In this document: positions 17,847 through 26,537 of the stretch, piece by piece | Layout of the letters: every line of letters starts with the position of its first letter | Position numbering within the stretch: position 1 is the stretch's first letter | Source: an uncultured Blautia sp. | GTDB lineage: Bacteria; Bacillota; Clostridia; Lachnospirales; Lachnospiraceae | DNA length: 64,000 nt | Reading direction: 5' to 3' | Assembly: GCA_934378195.1 (NCBI GenBank) | Contig: CAKRPO010000003.1 | Coordinates: 54,398-118,397, forward strand | The notes under the pieces: model-generated | The model's input: only the letters and a program-made list of their open reading frames with translations | Told to the model about the DNA's origin: nothing | Databases searched by the model: none | Translations under genes and position numbers: made by a program

Positions 17847-17881
17847 AAAAAAGGCGCAGTTTCCAAAAAAACTGACGCCTT
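17847..17881 (-). terminator. Terminator-like hairpin in the leader of the amino-acid ABC operon
   Basis: Minus-strand stem AAGGCG(T)CAGTTT / AAACTGCGCCTT, one bulge, followed by TTTTTT. It starts about 15 nt after the -10 box and ends about 33 nt before the start codon, so it lies within the transcribed leader. Confidence 0.65.
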
Positions 17882-17895
17882 CGCCGCTTTTTTCA

Positions 17896-17924
17896 ATTTT
17901 ATCATTGTAAAAATACACTGTCAA
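17896..17924 (-). promoter_or_regulatory. Promoter of the amino-acid ABC operon
   Basis: Minus-strand TTGACA (17919-17924) and TAAAAT (17896-17901), spacer exactly 17 bp. Confidence 0.8.
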
Positions 17925-18066
17925 TGGAAAATTTTAACTTTTTACCACATTAAAGGATTTGTCCTATATAAAAACAAAATGAAAACAGAACTAAAAAATG
18001 ACATCCTTTCATAAAAAAGTCATTCGTTGTAAAATAAAAGTACTTGGGTAGTGTCAAATAAGTTAT

Positions 18067-18094
18067 GAAAAAACAGAGCCAAAGAAAAAGGCTC
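18067..18094 (-). terminator. Terminator of the transposase transcript
   Basis: GAGCC / GGCTC stem followed by TGTTTTTT on the minus strand, just inside the left end of the IS. Confidence 0.5.
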
Positions 18095-18147
18095 AAATGA
18101 ACCTTGAAAATTGCAGACATTTATTCCAATAAGCTCTCCGAGGGCTC

Positions 18148-18256
18148 AGGGCGTTGCCCTAAGAACCCATAAGGGACCAGTCCCTTGACCCATTTTCGGG
18201 CGTTGCCCGAACCCATCCTCGCCGGAAGGCAGGAAAAGGGTGCGGTTGCCCCTTTT
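18148..18256. repeat. Cluster of four GC-rich palindromes in the IS tail
   Basis: In 110 bp: AGGGC-GTT-GCCCT (18148-18160), AAGGGAC-CA-GTCCCTT (18171-18186), TTCGGGC-GTT-GCCCGAA (18195-18211), and AAAAGGG...CCCTTTT (18234-18256). Two share the loop GTT. Confidence 0.7.
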
Positions 18257-18285
18257 CTGCTGGACAGGATAATCCGTGAACTTTA

Positions 18286-18360
18286 TGTCAATAGACTTTC
18301 GCGGCATATCCTCACAGCCGGCGAAGCCGTCTGCTTCGGTATTCCACGGTTCTATTGACA
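18286..18360. repeat. 75-bp stem-loop around the transposase stop codon
   Basis: TGTCAATAGA at 18286-18295 pairs with TCTATTGACA at 18351-18360, with partly pairing TTTCGCGG / CCACGG inside. The transposase stop codon lies in the right arm. Confidence 0.5.
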
Positions 18361-19826
18361 ACAGTTCCGCTCCGGTGCAGCAGTGCTGTTTTTCTGCATA
18401 TTCAGAATAGTCTGTTGTCCAAGAAAGATTAAGAGCTGCCATTTGCCGGGCATGTTATCAGCTCCCTGGAGCATTTCTACTTCGTTAAGCACTTTATATC
18501 CTGCATGTTTATGTGGACGCAGAAAGTTATAGTAGGCCACCCAGAGAGCCAGGTCATAGTTGGCACCGTCGATGTTATCAAATCCGTTCGTACTGCGGTA
18601 AGAAGCCTTGTACGTACGGTTTAGCCGTTCAATCATCTGTTTGAATGGGCGGTGTTCTTTCGATACAGCATCGTCGTTGGTAAGTCCAAGGACCTGGGTA
18701 ACTGTGAATGTAAAGTCTTTGCCAAATTTCTTTGCAAATTCCATTGCAGCAAGAGGATAAGCACTGTAACCATCCGCAATGAATTTAAAGTTTTCCGGGA
18801 GTTTTGCAAGCCCATGGAAAGCCATACGCATGGCAAGGATGCAGGGGCCAACCCAACGGTTGTCGGAGACCTGATAGCCGAGAATGGAACGTGTGGCTGC
18901 ATTCAGGATCAGCTAGACGTAAGTTTTGATACCCCACGGATCTTTATGTAAGTTTCGTCAGCAGTGAAGACATCATTTTTCTCGTAAGGATACTGGTCAA
19001 CGAATGGCTTGATACAGATCGCAGCGGTTTTGCAGTAGTTGGCGATCTGCTGATGGGAAATGCTGATGTTATACAGGTCTTTTAAAGCCTGTGATGTCTT
19101 TCGCAGGGAAAGTCCCAGATTGATGTGCAGCGTCAGGCATAAGGACATGACATGGGCATTGTGCTTATTAAATTTAAGGGAAGAGGCATTTTTAGGCAGG
19201 GTATTTAAGTCCATGCTGAAAAAATCCATCGTGAATTCACGGTAGATGTAGTGGAGCTTATATTTACTTTTGCCATGATCCTCTGTGAGATCTGCTTTAT
19301 CAACCTTTTTGAGGTTGTGAAGGTAGTAAGGGTATTTCGGATTGATGCACTTATGGACAATGAAGTGTTTTCTGTCCTTTTTAGGAACCAGGGTGTTGCC
19401 ACAGTGGGGGCAGCGCAGCTTCACAGAAGAGAACCTGCTTTCATCTGGCGAGAACCTGGCATCACAGATTTTGCACATGAACTGTCCTTTGGAACCGTTA
19501 TTTTTGTAGAGGAACGGTTTTGGTGCATCACAACGCGGGCAGGTGCAGGTGTCAGGGATGTCACACTCTGAGCGTCGACTGATCGGACGGATCTTCTTGC
19601 CATAACGTTTTTCGTAGTAAGGAATGAGTTCTTTGTAAGTCCAGTCCTGACGGAAGTCCGTGATCAGCGGAAGTTTATCAATTTTAAACTTTTGGTACTT
19701 AGGGGAGTGGGAATCATCGAAAGCCCATTGCTTGAGGGGAATATATCTGCAGATAAAATTTAAAAGCCAGCAGATTTGTTTATGTTGGTATTGAATAAGT
19801 TGGATCAAATACATTATAATGTCCAT
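18352..19826 (-). pseudogene. DDE transposase, inactivated
   Basis: The N-terminal 305 codons (19826 to 18909) include two zinc-ribbon-like CxxC pairs (CPRCDAPKPF...CKIC and CPHCGNTL) and the first catalytic Asp in FTADETYIKIRG. The frame then breaks: after IRG the reading shifts, and the correct continuation, IKTYV, meets TAG at 18913-18915 where Trp is expected, then resumes LILNAATRSILGYQV and continues to 18352 with the second Asp in FIADGYSAYP and a Glu region (PFKQMIERLNRTYK). One frameshift and one nonsense codon make it non-functional unless a helper acts in trans. Confidence 0.8.
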
Positions 19827-20003
19827 AGGTGATTACCTTTCTATACGGATAATTGTGTTGTGGTGATTCAATTATACTGGTTAATTAGGGGGTAATTACT
19901 TTTTTTGTGTAAAAATGTGAGAATTCCTTGAAAATATAAGGTTTATAAAAATAAAAAAGGTAGTTGACTTGACACTACCGAGGAATGACGGGAGGTATCC
20001 AAC

Positions 20004-20978
20004 ATGGAAGAAATCACGGTAAAATCAAAACTGAACGAAATAGAAAGTCTTAAGGAATACAGAGGTCTGTTACTGTACAGATCAGAAGTAAACGGGAAAC
20101 CTTCTGAGACATATTCCCTGGAGGGACTGCAGCAGGGAATTTCTGCATGGAACGCAGAAAGCGCTCTGGCAGGGCTGAAAAGACTGCAGGAATTATCCGC
20201 GAAACAGCAGGTGCTTTACTCGGTATATACCGATGAAGAATGCCAGGATGACGAGCAGAAAAAGAATGTAAAAGTTATGCATTTTCCGTCGTTGGAAGAT
20301 AAGAAAGCTCCGTTTTTGTTCGTGATAGCAGGTGGTGCATACTGCAGTGTGTGTTCAGCAGTGGAATCTATTCCGACAGCTGTTCATTTCAATAAACTGG
20401 GATATCATGTATTTATATTGAACTATCGTGTAGGAACCAATAAAGTGCTGCCGAAGCCGTTGGATGATCTGGCAGCAGCATACAAATTTGTTGTAAGTCG
20501 AAAAGAAGAATTCGGACTGGCGACGGAAGAATATGGTGTATGTGGATTTTCTGCCGGATCAAATCTGACAAATCTCTGGGGAACGAAGGAAAGAGGATAT
20601 GCACATTATGGACTGCCGAAACCGAAGGTATTGTTCCCGATTTATACGTTTGTATCCGCACCGGGGGATACTATGGAAAGCGAAGGATCAATCTGGAATA
20701 TTATGTGCGGAAAGGAGGCATCACAGGAAGAGATTGAAAAGTACAAAGTTTCCAACATGATTGATGCAGATTATCCCCCATGTTTTATTGTTCACTGTAA
20801 GGATGACTCAACAGTGCCGTATCAGAACTCCGTTTATTTGTATGAGCGATTAAAAGAATACGGAATTAAGACCCAGTTGAAACTGGGTGAAAAAGGTGAA
20901 CATGGTTTTGGAGATGGCCGTGGCAGTGATGTGGAAGGCTGGCCGGAAGAAGCGATTCAGTTCCTGGAATCACTGTAA
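20004..20978 (+). CDS. Alpha/beta hydrolase (BD-FAE/esterase-like)
   Basis: 324 residues, no signal peptide. An alpha/beta hydrolase core spans about 95-320, with the nucleophile Ser in GFSAGS (about 180-185), the acid Asp in HCKDDSTVP, and His in GEHGFG. The oxyanion-like IAGGAYC precedes VFILNYRVG. Such proteins remove acetyl or other acyl groups from sugars or small esters. The start ATG follows GGAGG by 8 bp. An IS end lies 24 bp upstream, so the native promoter has been displaced; expression may depend on sequences within the IS. Confidence 0.75.
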   Translation: MEEITVKSKLNEIESLKEYRGLLLYRSEVNGKPSETYSLEGLQQGISAWNAESALAGLKRLQELSAKQQVLYSVYTDEECQDDEQKKNVKVMHFPSLEDKKAPFLFVIAGGAYCSVCSAVESIPTAVHFNKLGYHVFILNYRVGTNKVLPKPLDDLAAAYKFVVSRKEEFGLATEEYGVCGFSAGSNLTNLWGTKERGYAHYGLPKPKVLFPIYTFVSAPGDTMESEGSIWNIMCGKEASQEEIEKYKVSNMIDADYPPCFIVHCKDDSTVPYQNSVYLYERLKEYGIKTQLKLGEKGEHGFGDGRGSDVEGWPEEAIQFLESL

Positions 20979-21029
20979 ATAGCGAGAAAAGACAGCATAT
21001 CCAGAGGGATATGTCTGATTAGAATTTAT

Positions 21030-21075
21030 AAAGCCTGCTGTATGATCAATTGACATAATCATGCAGCAGGCTTTT
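21030..21075. terminator. Bidirectional terminator between hydrolase and J-domain genes
   Basis: AAAGCCTGCTG (21030-21040) pairs with CAGCAGGCTTTT (21064-21075); inner ATGAT/ATCAT pairs extend the stem. It overlaps the end of the J-domain gene at 21046. Confidence 0.7.
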
Positions 21076-22065
21076 GATCTGTAAAGAAATATTTTCGGGG
21101 AAAGTGCCGGCAGTTGTATGTGGAACTTTGAGCCAGAAATCAAGATTTTTGTAGCGACTGGAAGTGCAGGATTTTTTCTGTTGTTGTTCTTTGGCAATGC
21201 GGATTCTTACCTGTGTCCGGCGCTGTTCAAAAAGAGGAATGACAATATAGTACAGGCGGTCATCATGAAAGGAGAGATATCCGGCGTTTTGTCCGGCAGT
21301 GGTTTTTAGGAACAGGCGGTGGTTTCTGATTGTGGCGGGATAAAGAGTGGCCCCGGCTGGCATGGCGGGAGCCTGTAAAGCCAGCTCCAGCATGGCAGGA
21401 ATATGATAAATCTTGCAGTTTCCTTTAATAGAAGGTTTTGTCAGCTGGTCTAAAGTCTGGGAGGCATCGATAAACTGTTGGGCAAGGAGATAGACCAGTT
21501 TCGCCTGAACATCTGCACGGCGGGTGGAAGTTGGAGTATATTCGGCCTGTTGTTCAGCCTCATCGAGGAGCTTTTTGCTACATTCCATGATACTTTTCAG
21601 GAAAAGAGGAAAGTCTTCTTCCGGCTGCCAGATAAATTTACCGGTATCAAGGATAATGTTTCCGATGATGCTGCAGTCATAGTCTTCTACGTAGTGATAG
21701 ATATTGCGTGTAGTGTATGCGTTGGGGTTAAGCGGTGCATTCCAGCGTTTTTTCTTCGGTGAAGTGGAAGAGGTGCTTCCGGTGCGGGTGGAGCTGGAAG
21801 TATTTGAGGATTTCCCGGAATAAGAAGATTTTCTGGAAAAATTTGTCTCCCTGGAGAAGGCAGATTTTGACTGTGCGTTACCTGCTTTGCACAGAAACGC
21901 ATAGGCCTCGTTGATCTCCTGTGCAGTGTACGCATATTCTATTGTGTGGAAGGCATCAGTATCCGGATGCACCTGATGCATCAGCTGCCGGTAGGTTTTC
22001 TTGATCTCTGTCATATTCGCGTCAGCAGCGATGCCAAGAATCTTGCAGGCTTTGGTTCTGGTCAT
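21046..22065 (-). CDS. J-domain (DnaJ N-terminal) protein
   Basis: 339 residues from ATG 22065 with GAGGAG 8 bp upstream; an ORF extension to 22098 has no site. Residues 1-65 form a J domain with the essential HPD (QVHPDTD). A Ser/Thr/Lys-rich linker follows (about 70-110), then a C-terminal region of about 230 residues I do not recognise. The protein is soluble and probably a specialised Hsp70 co-chaperone. It is not linked to dnaK or grpE here. Confidence 0.7.
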   Translation of the reverse strand: MTRTKACKILGIAADANMTEIKKTYRQLMHQVHPDTDAFHTIEYAYTAQEINEAYAFLCKAGNAQSKSAFSRETNFSRKSSYSGKSSNTSSSTRTGSTSSTSPKKKRWNAPLNPNAYTTRNIYHYVEDYDCSIIGNIILDTGKFIWQPEEDFPLFLKSIMECSKKLLDEAEQQAEYTPTSTRRADVQAKLVYLLAQQFIDASQTLDQLTKPSIKGNCKIYHIPAMLELALQAPAMPAGATLYPATIRNHRLFLKTTAGQNAGYLSFHDDRLYYIVIPLFEQRRTQVRIRIAKEQQQKKSCTSSRYKNLDFWLKVPHTTAGTFPENISLQIKSLLHDYVN

Positions 22066-22239
22066 AAGCACTCTCCTCTGGTAGAATAAGGTTATCATAG
22101 CATGAAAGAAACTGTCGTTCCAGAGGGAAACTGTCCGTAAAAATGAAACAAATGTTTATAAAAAGTTAATACACAGTCCTGGAATTATGTGCTATCATAT
22201 GTTTAGAACAAAAAGTTCATAGTGAAAGGCTTGTGGTGG

Positions 22240-23193
22240 ATGAAAGTAGAAAGTACATTAGCAAAAATGATTTCTACCGCAAGAGAAAAGGCAGCATATG
22301 ATAGGGCATGTAAGCGATTGCTTGCGAATAAAATAATTCTTGCCTGGATCATGAAGAGCTGTCTGACAGAGTACAGGGATTGTGAGATCCCAGGGATTGC
22401 TTCAAAGTACATAGAAGGTGAAGCACAGATATCAGAAGTTGCAGTATATCCGGATGAAGAAGCAGAATACCAACAGATAGCAGGATTAAACACAGAAGAT
22501 AGTACCATTAATGAAGGAACTGTAACTTACGATATCAGATTTCGTGCGATTGTACCAAATACAGGAGAGAAGATCAGCCTTATTATAAATATAGAGGCAC
22601 AGAATGATTTTTATCCGGGATATCCGATTGTAAAAAGAAATCTGTATTATTGCTGTCGGCTGGTTTCGAGTCAGTATGGTACAGAATTTACGAATTCGCA
22701 TTATGAGAAGATAAAGAAAGTTTACAGTATCTTTATATGCATGAATCCCCCGAATTACAGAAAGAATACAATTGACCAGTATTCTATACAGGAAGAAAAG
22801 ATGTTTGGATTGTATAAAGAGGATGTACAGAATTATGATTTGCTTACGGCACTTATCATCTGCCTTGGAGATGCAGATGATGGAGAAGCGATGGGTATTT
22901 TAAGACTGCTGGAAGTACTGTTATCAACGGAACGAAGTACAGAAGAGAAGAAAAAGATACTACAGGAAGATTTTGATATTGAGATGACACAGGAGTTAGA
23001 AAGAGAGGTGTCGGAGATGTGTAATCTGAGTGATGGTGTGGAACGGAAGGGTATTGCGAAAGGCATTACGAAAGGCATTATGTTTTCGATTCAGAGTCTT
23101 ATGGAGAGTATGGGATGGACCATTGAACAGGCAATGGATGCACTCCAGATACCAATAGAAGAAAGAAATGGTTATGTGAATTTGTTGAAGTAA
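22240..23193 (+). CDS. Rpn family PD-(D/E)XK nuclease-like protein
   Basis: 317 residues. The Rpn/putative-transposase nuclease domain (about 20-210) has GEAQISEVAV, YDIRFRAIVP and INIEAQNDFYPGYP, where Asp and the ExQ pair occupy the PD-(D/E)XK catalytic positions. YPIVKRNLYYCCRL follows. The C-terminus has a short KG-rich repeat (RKGIAKGITKGI) common in this family. Rpn proteins promote RecA-independent recombination and have been linked to phage defence. ATG 22240 was chosen; GTG 22222 would add six residues. A close paralogue, broken, lies at 24178. Confidence 0.8.
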   Translation: MKVESTLAKMISTAREKAAYDRACKRLLANKIILAWIMKSCLTEYRDCEIPGIASKYIEGEAQISEVAVYPDEEAEYQQIAGLNTEDSTINEGTVTYDIRFRAIVPNTGEKISLIINIEAQNDFYPGYPIVKRNLYYCCRLVSSQYGTEFTNSHYEKIKKVYSIFICMNPPNYRKNTIDQYSIQEEKMFGLYKEDVQNYDLLTALIICLGDADDGEAMGILRLLEVLLSTERSTEEKKKILQEDFDIEMTQELEREVSEMCNLSDGVERKGIAKGITKGIMFSIQSLMESMGWTIEQAMDALQIPIEERNGYVNLLK

Positions 23194-23222
23194 TAGACGT
23201 GTGAATAAAAGGGGAAAATAAA

Positions 23223-24056
23223 ATGGCGAAAATAAAGATTGCAGCGATACAGATGCCTACAGTGACTGACAAAATGGAAAATATAAGAGCTGTCAAAACT
23301 TACCTCGAAAAAATAAAAGATGAAAAACTGGATTTTGTAATTTTGCCAGAGATGTTTTGCTGTCCGTATCAGACAGAGAATTTTCCAGTCTATGCGGAAG
23401 AGGAAGGCGGTCCGGTATGGCAGCAGTTATCTGCATACGCCAAACAGTATGGAATCTATCTGATCGGAGGATCCATGCCGGAGAAAGACGCAGAAGGAAA
23501 TGTTTACAATACATCCTATGTTTTTGACCGCGAAGGAAAACAGATCGGGAAGCACAGAAAGGCGCATTTATTTGATATTGATGTCAAGGGTGGCCAGACA
23601 TTCAAAGAATCCGATACGTTAACTGCAGGGGACTGCGATACAGTATTTGATACGGAGTTTGGCAAGATGGGAGTTATGCTCTGCTTTGATATTCGTTTTC
23701 CGGAATTATCCCGCATGATGGTAAATGACGGCGCGAGGATGATCTTTGTGCCAGCGGCATTCAATATGACAACAGGTCCGGCACACTGGGAGCTGTCTTT
23801 CAGAACCAGAGCACTGGATAATCAGATTTATATGGTAGGCTGTGCTCCGGCACGTGATGTATCGGCAGGTTATGTTTCATGGGGGCATTCCATAGTTACG
23901 AATCCGTGGGGCACGGTTATAGATATGTTGGATGAGAAAGAAGGTATACTTCTGGCAGAATTGGATCTTGATTATGAAGCTCAGGTGCGAGAAGAACTTC
24001 CATTATTGAAGAGCAGACGTAAGGATATGTATCAGTTAGAAAAACTTTGTAAGTAA
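23223..24056 (+). CDS. Carbon-nitrogen hydrolase, omega-amidase (NIT2-like)
   Basis: 277 residues, the normal length. The catalytic Glu-Lys-Cys triad is visible: Glu in ILPEMFCCPY (about 43), Lys in KHRKAHLFDID, and Cys in MLCFDIRFPELSR (about 150). WGHSIVTNPWG is also typical. NIT2-type omega-amidases hydrolyse alpha-ketoglutaramate and alpha-ketosuccinamate. The gene sits between two Rpn paralogues, with ATG 29 bp after the first. Confidence 0.88.
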   Translation: MAKIKIAAIQMPTVTDKMENIRAVKTYLEKIKDEKLDFVILPEMFCCPYQTENFPVYAEEEGGPVWQQLSAYAKQYGIYLIGGSMPEKDAEGNVYNTSYVFDREGKQIGKHRKAHLFDIDVKGGQTFKESDTLTAGDCDTVFDTEFGKMGVMLCFDIRFPELSRMMVNDGARMIFVPAAFNMTTGPAHWELSFRTRALDNQIYMVGCAPARDVSAGYVSWGHSIVTNPWGTVIDMLDEKEGILLAELDLDYEAQVREELPLLKSRRKDMYQLEKLCK

Positions 24057-24177
24057 TTAAAAAGTAGATTATAAAGATTAATTTCATAGAAAGTTTATAC
24101 ACATATATGAAATTATGTGCTATCATGTGCTATCATGTGCTTAGAACAAAAAGTTCATATTGAAAGGCTTGTGGTGG

Positions 24178-24964
24178 ATGAAAACAGAGAGTACATTAGC
24201 AAAAATGATTTCTACCGCAGGAGAAAAGGCAGCATATGACAGGGCATGTAAACGCTTACTTTCGAATAAAATAATTCTTGCATGGATCATGAAGAGCTGT
24301 CTGGGAGAGTACAGGGATTGTGAGATTTCGGAGATTGCCTCAAAGTACATAGAAGGTGAAGCACAGATATCAGAAATCGCAGTGTATCCGGATGAAGAGG
24401 CAGAATTTCAACAGATAACAGGATTAAATACAGAAGACAGTACCATTAATGAGGGAACTATAACCTATGATATCAGATATCGTGCGATTGTACCCGGAAC
24501 AGGAGAGAAAATCAGCCTTATTATAAATGTAGAGGCACAGAATGATTTTTATCCGGGATATCCGATTGTAAAAAGAAATCTGTATTATTGCTGCCGACTG
24601 GTTTCAAGTCAGTATGGTACGGAATTTATGAATTCTCATTATGAGAAGATAAAGAAGGTTTACAGCATTTTTATTTGCATGAATCCTCCGAATTACAGAA
24701 GAGAAGAAAAAGATACTACAGGAAGATTTTGATATTGAGATGACACAGGAGTTAGAAAGAGAGGTGTCGGAGATGTGTAATCTGAGTGATGGTGTGGAAC
24801 AGAAGGGGATTGCTAAAGGAAGGACATATGGAATTACAGAGGGCATTTCCATGTCAATTCGAAAGCTTATGGAGAGCATGGGGTGGACAATTGAACAGGC
24901 AATGGATGCACTTCAGATACCAACAGAAGAAATAAATGGTTATCTGAATATGCTAATGAAGTAA
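24178..24964 (+). pseudogene. Second Rpn paralogue, interrupted by a 182-bp internal deletion
   Basis: The first 185 codons (24178-24732) closely match the paralogue at 22240, up to NPPNYR, then switch frame and stop. The paralogue's C-terminal region resumes from MTQELEREVSEMCNLSDGV at 24740 to 24964. Aligning the two shows that the segment between two TACAGAA copies (22756 and 22938 in the intact gene) is missing. The 182-bp loss is not a multiple of three. The upstream about 80 bp are also duplicated, including a tandem GTGCTATCAT. The nuclease motif YDIRYRAIVP...NVEAQND remains. Confidence 0.8.
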
Positions 24965-24983
24965 AAAATCATAATAGCATGAT

Positions 24984-25030
24984 AAAAAGAGTCAGGAAAA
25001 TTTTTGGAAAGAATTTCCCTGACTCTTTTT
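24984..25030. terminator. Bidirectional terminator
   Basis: AAAAAGAGTCAGG (24984-24996) pairs with CCTGACTCTTTTT (25018-25030). It lies between the Rpn remnant and the converging YitT gene. Confidence 0.75.
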
Positions 25031-25033
25031 GGA

Positions 25034-25870
25034 TTAGCGCAGAATCTCTTCAATAGTGGAAACGGTACTGAAAGTTCCTTTGTTTTTTGAAATAATCTTC
25101 TTGATTTGTTGTAATTCAAAGTAATTCACATAACAGATCAGCGTTTTATTATCTCCGGCGATAACACCGGAGGAATTGATGATGGTACATGTCTTATTCA
25201 GGTCTTCTTTGATTTCACGAATGATCTCATCGGGATCTTTGGTGATGATCGTTACCTGCTTGATGGCTTCATAGTGATCGGTGAAATGATCAATGATGGC
25301 TGTGGCAATGATATATACAAGAAGGCTCAGCATCGCGGCATCACGGTTGATCAGTATAAAGACTGCAACATATACGCAGATATTGAAACCTATCAGCAAG
25401 TAGGAAATACTGTAATCCTTTCCTGTACGGTTATAGATATGCTTCACAATAATATTGGCAAAAATCTCAGAACCATCAATGCAGCCACCGTTTCTGAGGA
25501 TAAGTGAAAGTCCGATGCCGAGAATCATGCCACCAAAGACAACAGCCAGGAAATGCTCTGTATTCAGTTCAAACGGGATTTTTTCAAAATAGGCAAGACC
25601 AAAGGTATATACGATAAAACCAATAAATGTTTTGGCGAAGAAATGTTTCCCGAGCAGGAAGATGCCGGTGGCAAGAAATGGAAGAAAGACAATCAGAACG
25701 CAGAGCGACAGATTATAACTGGTAAGTTTACTTATGATAATAGCGATTCCGGCCGTACCATAATCAATTGCATCGTTAGGAAGTAAAATGCAGGCGACAG
25801 AGAAACTGGCGATAAGTGCGCCTGCTATGATTGCAAGATACGAGAATAGTTCTTTAAATTTTTTGTTCAA
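25034..25870 (-). CDS. YitT family membrane protein
   Basis: 278 residues with five or six membrane spans (first at about 10-30) and a C-terminal cytoplasmic DUF2179 domain (about 195-278, including EAIKQVTIITKDPDEIIREI). LRNGGCIDGSEI is a family landmark. Function is unproven; members are often called YitT/YebE-type transporters. A second, less similar member lies at 48197. Confidence 0.85.
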   Translation of the reverse strand: MNKKFKELFSYLAIIAGALIASFSVACILLPNDAIDYGTAGIAIIISKLTSYNLSLCVLIVFLPFLATGIFLLGKHFFAKTFIGFIVYTFGLAYFEKIPFELNTEHFLAVVFGGMILGIGLSLILRNGGCIDGSEIFANIIVKHIYNRTGKDYSISYLLIGFNICVYVAVFILINRDAAMLSLLVYIIATAIIDHFTDHYEAIKQVTIITKDPDEIIREIKEDLNKTCTIINSSGVIAGDNKTLICYVNYFELQQIKKIISKNKGTFSTVSTIEEILR

Positions 25871-25953
25871 TAGTCATCATCTCCTGAGCTGTTGTTATTT
25901 TGTAATAGATAGTAACAGACAGGAGAAGAGATGTCTATTGTCAAAAGGTATAA

Positions 25954-25980
25954 AAATAGGAGCCGATGAGGCTCCTATTT
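25954..25980. terminator. Hairpin at the end of the YgjV-like gene
   Basis: AAATAGGAGCC / GGCTCCTATTT with the loop GATGA, overlapping the stop codon of the gene that ends at 25975. Confidence 0.65.
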
Positions 25981-26484
25981 TGAACTCTGTAATGCCTTTA
26001 TGTAAGCACCTGCTGTGGAAAAGACAGCAAAAATTTCTGCGATCACTGCAGTGGAACCTACCGTTCCATAATAAATGCAGAATGAAACTGCATTCAGTAA
26101 CAGGAACACACGTGTCTTCTGTACATCCGGCTGAAAGGCTGCGAGCATATTGAAGACTGACGCCAGGACCGGGAAGACATCGATCGCTTTCCGGTATCCG
26201 GCGGCACCACAACATACATATAAGATCAAAAATATGACATTTTCTGTTTTGGATACAGGAATGTCTTTTTTTACATGCCACAGGGCAACGATATTTTGCA
26301 GTACACAAACCAGACTGATGATCACACCGGTACCTGTTTCGCCGATCAGGATCAGATTCAATCCAAAGCATAATGCCGAAATTCCGGAACAGACCAGCAT
26401 TTTCCATTTTTCTTTAAAGAGGGGCAGGATCACGCAAAGCACAGAAGCGACGATTCCGATTCCCTGTCCGATATAGTACGCCAT
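25975..26484 (-). CDS. YgjV-like inner membrane protein
   Basis: 169 residues from ATG 26484 with a perfect AGGAGGTG site; the upstream in-frame ATG at 26508 lacks one. About five or six hydrophobic spans are seen, with GQGIGIVASVLCVI near the N-terminus and NAVSFCIYYGTVGS near the end. The pattern matches the YgjV family (Pfam Imp-YgjV), whose role is unknown. Downstream, on the same strand, is nothing closely linked; the Crp/Fnr gene lies upstream. Confidence 0.65.
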   Translation of the reverse strand: MAYYIGQGIGIVASVLCVILPLFKEKWKMLVCSGISALCFGLNLILIGETGTGVIISLVCVLQNIVALWHVKKDIPVSKTENVIFLILYVCCGAAGYRKAIDVFPVLASVFNMLAAFQPDVQKTRVFLLLNAVSFCIYYGTVGSTAVIAEIFAVFSTAGAYIKALQSSK

Positions 26485-26537
26485 AAAAACACCTCCTGTT
26501 TTCATCAAATACTTTCGCTCAGATTCTGTATTATAAC

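Larger units (their letters stand above)
18047..19979. mobile_element. Degenerate insertion sequence with DDE (IS240/IS6-like) transposase
   Basis: About 1.93 kb bounded by terminal inverted repeats GGTAGTGTCAA (18047-18057) and TTGACACTACC (19969-19979). It contains one transposase gene on the minus strand, broken by a frameshift and an amber codon, a terminator and a cluster of palindromes. No target-site duplication is evident (ACTTG on the left, GAGGA on the right). The right end lies 24 bp before the alpha/beta hydrolase start. The IS family assignment is tentative. Confidence 0.8.

Noticed and set aside
18042..19988. Target-site duplication of the insertion sequence
   Set aside because: The bases flanking the inverted repeats (AGTACTTG and GAGGAATG) do not match at 5 or 8 bp.
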